Program-made: the position numbers and the translations under genes
Notes under the pieces: model-generated
What the model saw: the letters and a program-made list of their open reading frames with translations, nothing else
Databases searched by the model: none
Told to the model about the DNA's origin: nothing
Assembly (NCBI GenBank): GCA_009833045.1
Contig: WUUP01000004.1
Location: 248,001 to 312,000 of the forward strand
DNA length: 64,000 bases
Reading direction: 5' to 3'
DNA from: Saprospirales bacterium GYS_P2D
Lineage (GTDB): Bacteria > Bacteroidota > Bacteroidia > Chitinophagales > Saprospiraceae
Shown: one piece after another, positions 53,593 to 61,289 of the stretch
How positions within the stretch are numbered: position 1 is the stretch's first letter
Layout: every line of letters begins with the position of its first letter

Positions 53593-53720
53593 TTGATGCT
53601 CTTAATTAATAGGATATGACATATACTATGCTAATAATAAGGAATAATACCATGTTTTGCTCAGCCAATGATGGATATTGATCGATTGGTCATGATAATA
53701 TATACCTGCTCACAGATCGC

Positions 53721-54509
53721 CTAATGAGAAGGATAAAAGAGAAACTGCTCTACGAAAGAATCAGGTTTGAATTGAGTCCAGTTATCAGGGTGATACTTCA
53801 GTCGATCAGCTATGATATTGAGTACTACCGGATTGACTCCAAATCCTAAATGACTACCTCTTACTTGGATGTTTTGGATGATCGGGCTTTCGTGTTTTTC
53901 GTAGCATACCTCCCAGGGTACGATACCATCTTCTTTAGAGTAAATGGCCGTCAATGGTACATCTGGAGGTATCGGGATGTCTCTGAGTAGCTCAGGATCT
54001 ACATTCTGAGTTCCTTTTCCTACGGTGATGATATTGTGTAGCCATCGGGCATGATTGCGCTGAGTCACCCCTCCGAATGGAGAGCCCATAGTGATGACTT
54101 GACGGATTAGTTCGGGAGCTTCTTTAGCTACTTGACGGGCGTAGATGCCGCCGAGACTCCATCCTATGAGACTTACTTTTTCTCCGTATTCTTCATAGAG
54201 TTTTTCTACTCGTTGGAGTAGACTGTCGATGTATTCTATTTTGGCAAAGTTGCGCCCGATTTCCCAACCATAAGCATCATATCCGATCTTGCTGAGATAC
54301 TTACGTAGAGGTTTATTAGAAGCGTCAGTGGCCATGAATCCAGGTAGAAGCATAACGGGGTGACCGTCGCCAGTATCTTTTTTATGTCGGTCTATCGCTT
54401 TAAAAGGTATAGTAGAAGACCACTCAAATAAAGCTCGACCTACCTCCGTAGACAGCCAAAATAGGGACGGCTTCTTAACAGTAGTAGCCTGATCAAATGT
54501 ATCAGTCAT
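53721..54509 (-). CDS. Alpha/beta hydrolase (lipase-like), neutral-lipid locus
   Basis: A 262-residue alpha/beta hydrolase with GHPVMLLPGFMATDAS (oxyanion region), nucleophile elbow GWSLGG (Ser118), probable acid in SKEDGIVPW and His in GSHLGFGVN. Proteins with this LPGFxAxD...GWxxGRN pattern recur beside WS/DGAT genes in Actinobacteria and other triacylglycerol makers, and are presumed lipases or acyl hydrolases. It is 128 bp upstream of the WS/DGAT gene, same strand. It could mobilise stored lipid or trim acyl chains; not certain. Confidence 0.88.
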   Translation of the reverse strand: MTDTFDQATTVKKPSLFWLSTEVGRALFEWSSTIPFKAIDRHKKDTGDGHPVMLLPGFMATDASNKPLRKYLSKIGYDAYGWEIGRNFAKIEYIDSLLQRVEKLYEEYGEKVSLIGWSLGGIYARQVAKEAPELIRQVITMGSPFGGVTQRNHARWLHNIITVGKGTQNVDPELLRDIPIPPDVPLTAIYSKEDGIVPWEVCYEKHESPIIQNIQVRGSHLGFGVNPVVLNIIADRLKYHPDNWTQFKPDSFVEQFLFYPSH

Positions 54510-54614
54510 GTAGTTAGTTTTGTTTATCGTGTGATTTTACAAACTTTATATTAAAGAAAACAGGATTGTGAAAGATATAGTTTGTTAATGACTATATTAA
54601 TGGTGGGATAAAAC

Positions 54615-54649
54615 AAAAAAAGCCGAAGTGCGTCACTGCGCACTCCGGC
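54615..54649 (-). terminator. Rho-independent terminator of the phasin-like genes
   Basis: On the minus strand: stem of 11 bp (one G-U pair; 54639-54649 with 54622-54632) and seven T. It separates the phasin-like transcript from the hydrolase/WS-DGAT genes. Confidence 0.85.
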
Positions 54650-54678
54650 CTTTAAAAGTGTGGTTTTAGCTTCTTTTA

Positions 54679-54981
54679 TTAGTTCTTGCTGAATAGCGAA
54701 GAGAATCTTTTTCTGCTGTGAGAGAGCTGACCTTTGATAGACTCTAATGCATCAAAAACGATCTCTTGTTGATTAGCAGCAAGCTTCAGACCTCCGTCTA
54801 TTGCTTTGGAGGCGATTCCTTGCCACTGCTCAGTTCTATTGAGAGCACCATCTAAGATGTCTTCAGTAGTTTCCAGTGCGAAGTCGTTGATGTCTTTTGA
54901 CATATCTTTTACTCTATCCACTACATTTTCGATAGTATACTTTTCTGTTGCTGTCTCTTTAGCTTTTTTCTTAGTTGCCAT
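54679..54981 (-). CDS. Phasin-like helical protein, short form
   Basis: A 100-residue, all-helical, amphipathic protein starting MATKKKAKE. Its core (TTEDILDGALNRTEQWQGIASKAIDGGL, then NQQEIVFDALESIKGQLSHSRKRFSSLF) aligns with residues of the next gene upstream (TSEDVITGTVKAGEKWQSLVARTIKKT, NIDMVFDAAERIKGEISVGSQRMRSLLG). This pattern resembles phasins, which coat polyhydroxyalkanoate or lipid granules. No PHA synthase lies in the window, and the neighbours make triacylglycerol, so a lipid-droplet surface protein is proposed (inference). Confidence 0.72.
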   Translation of the reverse strand: MATKKKAKETATEKYTIENVVDRVKDMSKDINDFALETTEDILDGALNRTEQWQGIASKAIDGGLKLAANQQEIVFDALESIKGQLSHSRKRFSSLFSKN

Positions 54982-55033
54982 ATCTCGTTATTTTATACTT
55001 TATTTTCAATTTATTAGATGATGATTTGGGCTA

Positions 55034-55768
55034 CTACTTAGTAGCTGCCATTAGATCAGTTACTTGAGTTTTCCACTCTTCAGGATTGTGCATGCGGTAC
55101 CGAGGACCTGCTTTTACCAGTACTTCTTGTAGATCTTCTACTGACGCTTTAGCGAGATCTGAGTAGTTATAGATACCCGCTTCATTAAGTACAGACTCGA
55201 GTTTTGGACCGATACCTTTGATCACTTTGAGGTCTGTTTTTTCAGCTGACTTGCCGCTGAGCTCATCGATTTTATCTTCGACAGTCTCTACTGCTTCTTT
55301 TACCTCTTCTTTGATTTCTTCGATAGTATCAGATACTTCTACTTTCGCTTTAGTGACTATTTTTTTAGCTCTTTTAGCCACCTCAGAGTCAGCGACGCCT
55401 TCTACGATTTCTTCGATCTCCCCTTTGTATTTCTTATAGGTTTCGTTTGAGGTGATTTTTTCCTTTATGTCGGCCACTACATTTTCTTTGATGCCGAGTA
55501 GGCTTCTCATCCTTTGAGATCCTACACTTATTTCACCTTTGATTCGCTCTGCTGCATCAAATACCATATCGATATTCTTTTCTGCGATCGGCTCTGTTTT
55601 CTTGATAGTGCGAGCTACGAGTGACTGCCATTTCTCACCAGCTTTCACAGTGCCAGTGATGACATCTTCAGAGGTCTTGATCAGTCCGTCATTAAATTTT
55701 TTCATGTTGCCTTTTACCTGCTCTTTGCGCTCTTGTGCTTTTTTGATGTTCTTATTTTTAGTAGCCAT
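55034..55768 (-). CDS. Phasin-like helical protein with C-terminal helix-hairpin-helix domain
   Basis: A ~244-residue protein starting MATKNKN. Residues ~15-95 share the phasin-like core with the next gene; a long charged coiled-coil (about 95-185, VSDTIEEIKEEVKEAVETVEDKIDEL) follows; the C-terminus is a helix-hairpin-helix domain (DLKVIKGIGPKLESVLNEAGIYNYSDLAKASVEDLQEVL). The HhH motif could bind DNA or protein, so the protein might tether granules to the nucleoid, as PhaM/PhaF do for PHA granules. The start at 55768 is used because all three small proteins here begin MATK; a start at 55795 is possible. Confidence 0.78.
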   Translation of the reverse strand: MATKNKNIKKAQERKEQVKGNMKKFNDGLIKTSEDVITGTVKAGEKWQSLVARTIKKTEPIAEKNIDMVFDAAERIKGEISVGSQRMRSLLGIKENVVADIKEKITSNETYKKYKGEIEEIVEGVADSEVAKRAKKIVTKAKVEVSDTIEEIKEEVKEAVETVEDKIDELSGKSAEKTDLKVIKGIGPKLESVLNEAGIYNYSDLAKASVEDLQEVLVKAGPRYRMHNPEEWKTQVTDLMAATK

Positions 55769-55792
55769 GAGTTTAATTTTCTTTTGTTGATA

Positions 55793-55800
55793 CAAATATC
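55793..55800 (-). promoter_or_regulatory. -7-like element (GATATTTG) of the phasin/HhH gene
   Basis: Seven of eight matches to TAnnTTTG, 25 bp upstream of the start, and shared (GATATTTGT) with the element at the same distance from the gene at 56666-57175. Confidence 0.35.
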
Positions 55801-55858
55801 ATTTAGCCTTGTTACAAATGAGTTACAGACTAAAAAGTCGCAAAAAAGAACTGAGATT

Positions 55859-56659
55859 TTATTGGGCTAAGATGTTATTGAGCACTGACTTAGTGACGGG
55901 TAGGGGAGATATACCAAACTCCTCTCTGAGTATAGACTCACAGTGCTGATAGGTCTTGATGACCATTGGGCGATTACCCTTATAGAGATAGGCTTCCATC
56001 TGTATGCGATAGGCATCTTCCCAGGTCGGATCGATCTGGAGAGCTGACTGTGCCAGTCGGATAGCTTCCATAGGCTGATCGCTGACGATCATCTGAGCCA
56101 GATCCGTGAATGCTCCGAGAAATAATATTTGCATCCTTTCTCTTTCCTCCGATGACCAGTCTTCGTAGAGCCGATTTGGGAGGTATGTGCCAGTATATAG
56201 GTCTGTGGCAGCACGCAGCAGTAGGATACTCTCAGCTGGTTGAGTCGTAGCTATATTATTAGCTCGGATGATGAGCTGCTCGGCATGGTCGATGTCTATC
56301 CAGATATTAGATAGATTGATATGATAGCTGAGGCCATTTCTGATGATGTATGATGACTCTGTCCTGGCAGGTCGATTGGGCTCCAGTACCTTGACGATAC
56401 CATGGAGAGCCACTTTGAAGTCTCGGTCCGAATCAGCATCCCAGAGTCGATCAATGATTAGTTCTTTGTGGATGCCTGACCGAGAGCGATTGGATATTAA
56501 AAACTGCAGCAGTTGCAAGGTCTTGTCTCTACTCCATTCTTTGGCCGAGATTTCTGCTCCATCTCGATACACCTTGAACTGGCCAAGGGTATAGATCCGT
56601 ATCGGGCTATTATCTTTACCGTGGAGGAGCTCTGCTATGCTATGTGCCTGAGTATTCAC
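55859..56659 (-). CDS. BTAD-domain (SARP-like) transcriptional regulator
   Basis: A 266-residue protein with an OmpR-type winged helix (about 15-110: IRIYTLGQFKVYRDGAEISAKEW, then LLQFLISNRSRSGIHKELIIDRLW) and a C-terminal bacterial transcriptional activator (BTAD) TPR-like domain (AEQLIIRAN...LYEDWSSEERERMQILFLGAF...AIRLAQSALQIDP). It is a stand-alone SARP-like regulator without the extra ATPase domain of larger family members. It lies 6 bp downstream of the MATKS gene and is likely co-transcribed. Control of the surrounding lipid locus is inferred from position. Confidence 0.9.
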   Translation of the reverse strand: MNTQAHSIAELLHGKDNSPIRIYTLGQFKVYRDGAEISAKEWSRDKTLQLLQFLISNRSRSGIHKELIIDRLWDADSDRDFKVALHGIVKVLEPNRPARTESSYIIRNGLSYHINLSNIWIDIDHAEQLIIRANNIATTQPAESILLLRAATDLYTGTYLPNRLYEDWSSEERERMQILFLGAFTDLAQMIVSDQPMEAIRLAQSALQIDPTWEDAYRIQMEAYLYKGNRPMVIKTYQHCESILREEFGISPLPVTKSVLNNILAQ

Positions 56660-56665
56660 TGCAGA

Positions 56666-57175
56666 CTATTTGGATAGAGCATCCATTTTTTTTGATAGTT
56701 GGAGGACGAGATCTGTGAGCGTAGAGATTTCTTCACGGACCTGCTTGATGTCATTCTTACTGGCGGCTCGCCATTGGTCGATTTCCACCTTGTTACTGAT
56801 TTCGTGGCTCACTTGAGAGATTTGATCTTGGATTTGATCTTGTATCTGAGTGACCTGTTTTTTAGGGTCTTTAAGTGTATCGATTAAAAATTTTGGTCCC
56901 GTGCTTCTTACCTTTTTGAGTATGTCGAGACTTTTGTCGATGAGCCCTTCTTGCTCTTGATCGGGTTTGTGATCAGTTGCATTTTTAGTGACTATGGTCA
57001 ATTTTTCTTTGATGAAGTCCATGGCTTTATTCATATCTGCGAAACTCACAGCATCACCATCCTGTACGTGTGAGATTTTGCCCCGCCATTGTACTTGCGA
57101 TTCACCGTCCTCCTCGTAGATATTCTGGTTAAACCTGATCATGAACGAAGCTGTCTGTTTGCTTTTAGTAGCCAT
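56666..57175 (-). CDS. MATK-type small protein, neutral-lipid locus
   Basis: A 169-residue protein. The N-terminal ~75 residues are beta-rich (FMIRFNQNIY, SQVQWRGKISHVQDGDAVSFADMNKAMDFIKEKL); the C-terminal ~90 are helical with a regular Gln/Ile pattern (VTQIQDQIQDQISQVSHEI) and a final coiled coil (IKQVREEISTLTDLVLQLSKKMD). The trailing coiled coil is like that of PhaF/PhaI-type granule proteins and of PhaE. Family not recognised with confidence. The initial MATK matches the two phasin-like proteins, and all three share this locus. Confidence 0.72.
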   Translation of the reverse strand: MATKSKQTASFMIRFNQNIYEEDGESQVQWRGKISHVQDGDAVSFADMNKAMDFIKEKLTIVTKNATDHKPDQEQEGLIDKSLDILKKVRSTGPKFLIDTLKDPKKQVTQIQDQIQDQISQVSHEISNKVEIDQWRAASKNDIKQVREEISTLTDLVLQLSKKMDALSK

Positions 57176-57200
57176 TTTCTTGTTTTATCTGAACTGTTGA

Positions 57201-57208
57201 CAAATATC
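57201..57208 (-). promoter_or_regulatory. -7-like element (GATATTTG) of the MATKS-BTAD genes
   Basis: Seven of eight matches to TAnnTTTG, 26 bp upstream of the start; same sequence and distance as before the phasin/HhH gene. Confidence 0.35.
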
Positions 57209-57337
57209 CTCCATGAAATATAGCAGTAAAATTGAAATTTCGCTCAGTATTATCACCTGATGCCTTTAGGAGTCTATGTATCGACTCAATATGTGGTCTC
57301 AGTATCTCACCACAAATAGCTTCCAATAATATCCTAC

Positions 57338-58780
57338 CTATGGTGTCACTGTCAGGATGATTCGCTGATATCGAGTCAGCGCAGGACTGCCTTTGTCAGT
57401 GAGTCTGAGGATCACATGTATCGTCTCTGGTTCTTCTACCTGAGGAGCAGTACCATGTCGCTTCCAGTCGTTTTCGGGTTGGTTCATAGTCCACTCACCA
57501 TCGTATGAGCCGGCCTCTGGGTATATCATCCAGTAGAAGCTGAGATTGTCACCATCGGGATCGTAGGACTGCTTAGCACTTAGGGTGAATTGTTCGCCGG
57601 ACTGGACGGTCAGTCTGTCGCTATGATCGAGTACGGGTACGGGCGGATGATTAGCCTCTTCGTAGCTCTTCGTACACCAGTCCATACGGGCAGCAAAATC
57701 ATGCTGAAAGTCATCTCTCCAGCGCCATAGTGTCACCTTATAGCCCTCAAAGGTGCTCGTGTCTGGTCTGACTGCTCTGCCATAGGGCTGTGGCAGTAGT
57801 GGTGAGTAGCGATCATCGGCATTCGTCCATATGGGGCGGGTCTCTGGAGCTATGGTGACTACAGAGCTGCCATCTGTTCTACCCTCAAAAGAGGGCTGAT
57901 ACAGCTCATAGCGACCACCCCAAGCTCCCCACTCTGGATGTTCCGGGTCATTCAAGCCATTAGGTATGAGCGATAGGTAGGCTGGCGTATCACCCTCTAC
58001 ACCCCAAGATACATCGGGATAGGTGGCTCCCAGAGGTCCATGCCCTTGCTGGATATGCTCTGCAAACCAAGCTGTACTAATGGTTGAGTTGTCGATACCT
58101 GGTACCACATTATTGATACCGGTCCATGTCGCTTCGCCATAGCTGTCACCTGGACTCACGATGTAGAATAGCTCGGGATACGTATTCCTGATCCACAGGC
58201 CACTATCATCTTGGTCGGAGATGGTATAGACTCTCAGTTTTTTGATTAGTCGTTCAGCCTCAGTGGCGTTTTTTGTTGCTGAGATTTTGTGTAGAGCTTG
58301 AGCTAAGGTATTGACACCTCCCCACACAGATATCCAGAGCGGTCGATCATCATCCGCTTCGAGTTCTCGGATGATCCATTGAGAGCCTTCGCTGTCCATG
58401 CCATCACCGACCCCTGTCATACCATATTTAGGTAGTCCATTTTTGACTATGCTGCGTAGATGATCTGGAGAGGGGTAGCCAGATTCATGCATGAGAAGAT
58501 TAGGGTATACCTGTCGATAGGCTTCTATGACTCTATGGATGGACTCAGGATGGATCTCAGACTGCATCCAGCAGGAAGTCGTAGCCACGATCCCTTTGAT
58601 ATCTATCTGATTAGCATATAGCATCAGTCGTACTAAGCTCTGCATGTCATCGGGATCCGCCTCTATATCAGTGAGTACGATCATGCGATTTTGTTCTTGA
58701 TGCTGTGCTGTGAGAGTAGTAGATCCAATGAATAAAAGGACGCTCAGTGATACGATAAGATAGCAGCGATAGATAGTCAT
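57338..58780 (-). CDS. DUF1593 / nucleoside-hydrolase-like exported protein
   Basis: A ~480-residue exported protein (signal peptide ending LTAQ). The N-terminal domain is nucleoside-hydrolase-like: RMIVLTDIEADPDDMQSLVRLMLY keeps the Asp cluster of that fold, with GGVNTLAQAL later, and the C-terminal part (DPDGDNLSFYWMIYPEAGSY) is an Ig-like domain. This matches the DUF1593/Sde182-type proteins, found in polysaccharide-degrading Bacteroidota; activity is not established. The start is taken at 58780 as it gives a clean signal peptide. Confidence 0.88.
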   Translation of the reverse strand: MTIYRCYLIVSLSVLLFIGSTTLTAQHQEQNRMIVLTDIEADPDDMQSLVRLMLYANQIDIKGIVATTSCWMQSEIHPESIHRVIEAYRQVYPNLLMHESGYPSPDHLRSIVKNGLPKYGMTGVGDGMDSEGSQWIIRELEADDDRPLWISVWGGVNTLAQALHKISATKNATEAERLIKKLRVYTISDQDDSGLWIRNTYPELFYIVSPGDSYGEATWTGINNVVPGIDNSTISTAWFAEHIQQGHGPLGATYPDVSWGVEGDTPAYLSLIPNGLNDPEHPEWGAWGGRYELYQPSFEGRTDGSSVVTIAPETRPIWTNADDRYSPLLPQPYGRAVRPDTSTFEGYKVTLWRWRDDFQHDFAARMDWCTKSYEEANHPPVPVLDHSDRLTVQSGEQFTLSAKQSYDPDGDNLSFYWMIYPEAGSYDGEWTMNQPENDWKRHGTAPQVEEPETIHVILRLTDKGSPALTRYQRIILTVTP

Positions 58781-59051
58781 GTTTATGTTTTTTTGCATAG
58801 GTAAGATAGGACACACTGATAGAGGCAACTATTTTGGAGATACTTCTTAGCTACAGCTGATAGCAGAGCAACATAAGGTATCCTCGAGTTTGGGTTGTAT
58901 TTGGTGCAATTTTATCACTGATCGTTCTTATTTACTTCTCATTACTTTGAATAGTATTGTTTGGTACATAGAAGGTGACTTCATCAGAGTAGGAATATCT
59001 GCCTTGGATTGCATTTTTATTGATGTGTCATATTGTAAAGTATTAATGGCA

Positions 59052-59582
59052 TTAATTGCCCTGATCTCTGAGTTTAGCATATCTATACTCATCCATGAGT
59101 ATACCATTTTTAATAATGCTATTGTGAAAAACTCCCTCTTTGACATATCCATTTTTTTCGAGGGCTCTCATAGAAGCCTTATTCTTTTCGAATACTCCAG
59201 CATAAACCCTCTCCAGATGAAGGTCATTGAATCCGTACTCTGTGATGAGGCCTATCGCCTGAGTAGCTATACCTCTGCGCCAATAGGGTTCACCTATCCA
59301 GTAGCCGATCTCTGCTGACAGTCTGTAAACGTCAGACTGACATACCAAAGTAATGACCCCGCACAGCTCCTCTGATCCTGTGATGATACCAAATGTCTGA
59401 TGAGGTGACTCATCAGCTACAGAAGTGATGAACTCCGCAGCATGTATCGCATGATAGGGCTTAGGTATGTAGTCTCGGAGATTGTTCCATACATTTTGAT
59501 TATTGAGCAGGGTAGCGATCACTGTGCTATCGCTTTGCTCAAGTCGTCGCAGTTTGACAGATAGCTCTTGTTTATTTTTCAT
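59052..59582 (-). CDS. GNAT acetyltransferase, RimJ/RimL-like
   Basis: A 176-residue N-acetyltransferase. VKLRRLEQSDSTVIATLLNN is the N-terminal segment; GYWIGEPYWRRGIATQAIGLI is the acetyl-CoA (motif A) region; HLERVYAGVFEKNKASMRALEKNGYVKEG is motif B. Members acetylate ribosomal N-termini or small amines. Substrate not predictable. Confidence 0.92.
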   Translation of the reverse strand: MKNKQELSVKLRRLEQSDSTVIATLLNNQNVWNNLRDYIPKPYHAIHAAEFITSVADESPHQTFGIITGSEELCGVITLVCQSDVYRLSAEIGYWIGEPYWRRGIATQAIGLITEYGFNDLHLERVYAGVFEKNKASMRALEKNGYVKEGVFHNSIIKNGILMDEYRYAKLRDQGN

Positions 59583-59626
59583 TAGCCTTTTATCACTTTT
59601 GTGAATTTAGGAAAATGATTCATCAT

Positions 59627-59830
59627 TTAATTTACCGATATCTCAATGACGTGCATGATAGGTAGTGAGTTTGATGGTGCTTTTCTATTATCTTCTTTTG
59701 ATTCAACCCATTCTTTCTATTTTTTTACTATCACTGGATTGTTTATACTTTGAATGGTTCATCAAAACAAAGCCTGAAAATATAATTGTTAATATGACTG
59801 CTATTGCTTTTTTATTCTTAAATAAATGAA
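59627..59830 (-). pseudogene. Possible decayed short gene (about 66 codons, frameshifted)
   Basis: Reading the minus strand gives a hydrophobic stretch (KKAIAVILTIIFSGFVLMNHSKYKQSS) that stops early, and a one-base shift continues it with VESKEDNRKAPSNSLPIMHVIEISVN to a TAA at 59627-59629. No ATG is visible at the 5' end. The two parts join naturally into one membrane-anchored peptide, which suggests a broken small gene; it could be chance. Confidence 0.3.
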
Positions 59831-59943
59831 CGGGCGTGGATAAGAAAAGTGTGATTTCCAAGCCGTAAACTTCAGCTCAAGGATAAATTTAATTTAAAGA
59901 TAATATGTAGTTGTTGGCGATTCACTGTGCAAGATTTTTAGCT

Positions 59944-59974
59944 TTTGTTAATGGTATTTATTTGAGTACATTTG
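59944..59974 (+). promoter_or_regulatory. Bacteroidota promoter of the 86-residue protein gene
   Basis: TTTG (59944-59947), a 19-bp spacer and TACATTTG (59967-59974), then the ATG 25 bp downstream. One of the two best consensus promoters in the window. Confidence 0.65.
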
Positions 59975-59999
59975 CGTCGAACTTAATTAAATATATTTT

Positions 60000-60260
60000 A
60001 TGAAGCCAAAAGAAATCGCTGGTGTTTTTTCAGAGTATATAGAAGAAGGAACAACTTCTAAAGGTGCGAAGGTTATATCATTCTTTAGTCACTTGACGCC
60101 TACTCAAAAGAAGTTAGTTGCCCAGAATGTATCAAAAGCTTATGCTTCCTATTTAGAGGAAGAGAAGCAAAAGGCTGAACTAAAACAGAAGAAGAAAAAG
60201 GAAATTGCTGAATTAAAGAAGAAGGCCAAAGCTTTAGGATTAACTATCGTTGAATCATAG
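60000..60260 (+). CDS. Hypothetical 86-residue Lys-rich protein
   Basis: A small protein with a globular-looking N-terminal half (GVFSEYIEEGTTSKGAKVISFFSHLTPTQKKLVAQNVSKAYASY) and a strongly charged C-terminal helix (EEEKQKAELKQKKKKEIAELKKKAKALG). Its promoter and a downstream GC hairpin support real expression. No family recognised. Codon use is AT-rich like its right-hand neighbours. Confidence 0.7.
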   Translation: MKPKEIAGVFSEYIEEGTTSKGAKVISFFSHLTPTQKKLVAQNVSKAYASYLEEEKQKAELKQKKKKEIAELKKKAKALGLTIVES

Positions 60261-60266
60261 GTATAT

Positions 60267-60283
60267 CCCCCCTGTAAGGGGGG
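60267..60283. terminator. GC hairpin after the 86-residue gene
   Basis: C6 (60267-60272) and G6 (60278-60283) around a 5-nt loop; only a weak T tract follows (CTTTA), so this is a probable but not ideal terminator. Confidence 0.5.
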
Positions 60284-60377
60284 CTTTAGCCTCTTAATAT
60301 CAAGTTCGGCCAGTGGTGAGTCTATTTATTGGCCTACCTAATGGGAGTTAAGTTTCCATATACCTTGTTGTGACAAG

Positions 60378-61141
60378 TTATTTTCTCACAAACTCACTAA
60401 CTATCGAATTTAGAGATTCAATATCGTTTTTCTTATTCAAATACTTGTCAATTCTGCTGTCTCCCATGTTTTGAATTTTATATTCGGGTAACATTTTCTT
60501 GAACATCAGAAATACAAATGTATCCACTAATCTTTCTTTCAATCCGTGACTAAGACCGTATTTCTGAACTATTGAATATTCCATGCCCATATGGGAGATT
60601 TCATGAATTATGGTGTACGCAGGATTATTATATTTCATAAATTCTCCTTGTTTATTAGTCAATAAAGTAATAATTCCTTGATCGGGGTCATAACTTCCTC
60701 CTGTCCCATATAGTGTGAAAGCAACTTTGTATTTGTCAAACATATTGAACTTCCAATCCCATTGATTTTTCTCAGAGTCAATTAAGTCTAAAAAATTATT
60801 TAGTAGAGTAAGCTCGTTTTCTACTCTTTGCGTTGCTTCTTCATAATTCTTTGGGTTGAAAAAACCGGATTCCAGAAGGGTGTAAATTGCGGAAAATCAT
60901 CATTTCCAAATGTTCCATTTTTTGACTTGGCGACCATCGAATCCACTAAATAATGCTTAGGTAGATTTATAGTGTACTCTTGATCCTCCAGAAACGTATA
61001 ATCATTAATTGTCCTCCAAATAGACGTTGCTTCTTGGTGTATAGTGGGTTGACTTATTTCAATTCGAGATATTCGTGTTTGCGATTTACAGCTTAAGCTG
61101 ATTATTGTAAAAGCGAGAAATGACAATTTGTAATATTTCAT
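60378..61141 (-). pseudogene. Frameshifted lipoprotein with HExxH metallopeptidase-like motif
   Basis: Two adjacent minus-strand frames make one protein of about 254 residues. The 5' part (start 61141) is a lipoprotein signal (ISLSC) and reads through FPQFTPFWNPVF; the 3' part carries YTIIHEISHMGMEY, a zinc-peptidase-like HEISH. They join if one T is restored in the T6 run (A6 on the plus strand, 60859-60864): the text then continues as NPKNYEEATQRVENELTLLN and through to MFDKYKV without a stop. A real one-base deletion or a sequencing error in the homopolymer are both possible; a canonical -1 slippery heptamer is not present. Confidence 0.75.
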
Positions 61142-61289
61142 TTTATGCTAATTTGTCACTGCACGTTAGCTACATGCGTCGTGGAATTATCCACAGGATT
61201 ATTTCGCCGAGATCCAACCATTTGATTGGTATTTTGTTTTGTCGTAGCACAAAGCCACAATGAATTATAGGCATAGTTTTCTGCTGACT

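Larger units (their letters stand above)
59583..59999. other. 417-bp AT-rich interval
   Basis: No intact gene. It holds the possible decayed peptide (59627-59830) and the promoter of the 86-residue gene; the rest is AT-rich and featureless. Confidence 0.6.

Noticed and set aside
54679-57175. Polyhydroxyalkanoate granule cluster
   Set aside because: Phasin-like proteins alone suggested PHA, but no PhaC, PhaA or PhaB is present and neighbours make glycerolipids; kept only as an alternative.
58890-59318. 142-residue open frame on the plus strand over the GNAT gene
   Set aside because: Overlaps the conserved acetyl-CoA region of the GNAT enzyme; composition is that of an antisense shadow.
60859-60864. 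Programmed -1 frameshift in the HEISH lipoprotein
   Set aside because: The run does not sit in a canonical X XXY YYZ heptamer in the zero frame and no downstream stimulatory structure is evident; mutation or sequencing error is simpler.
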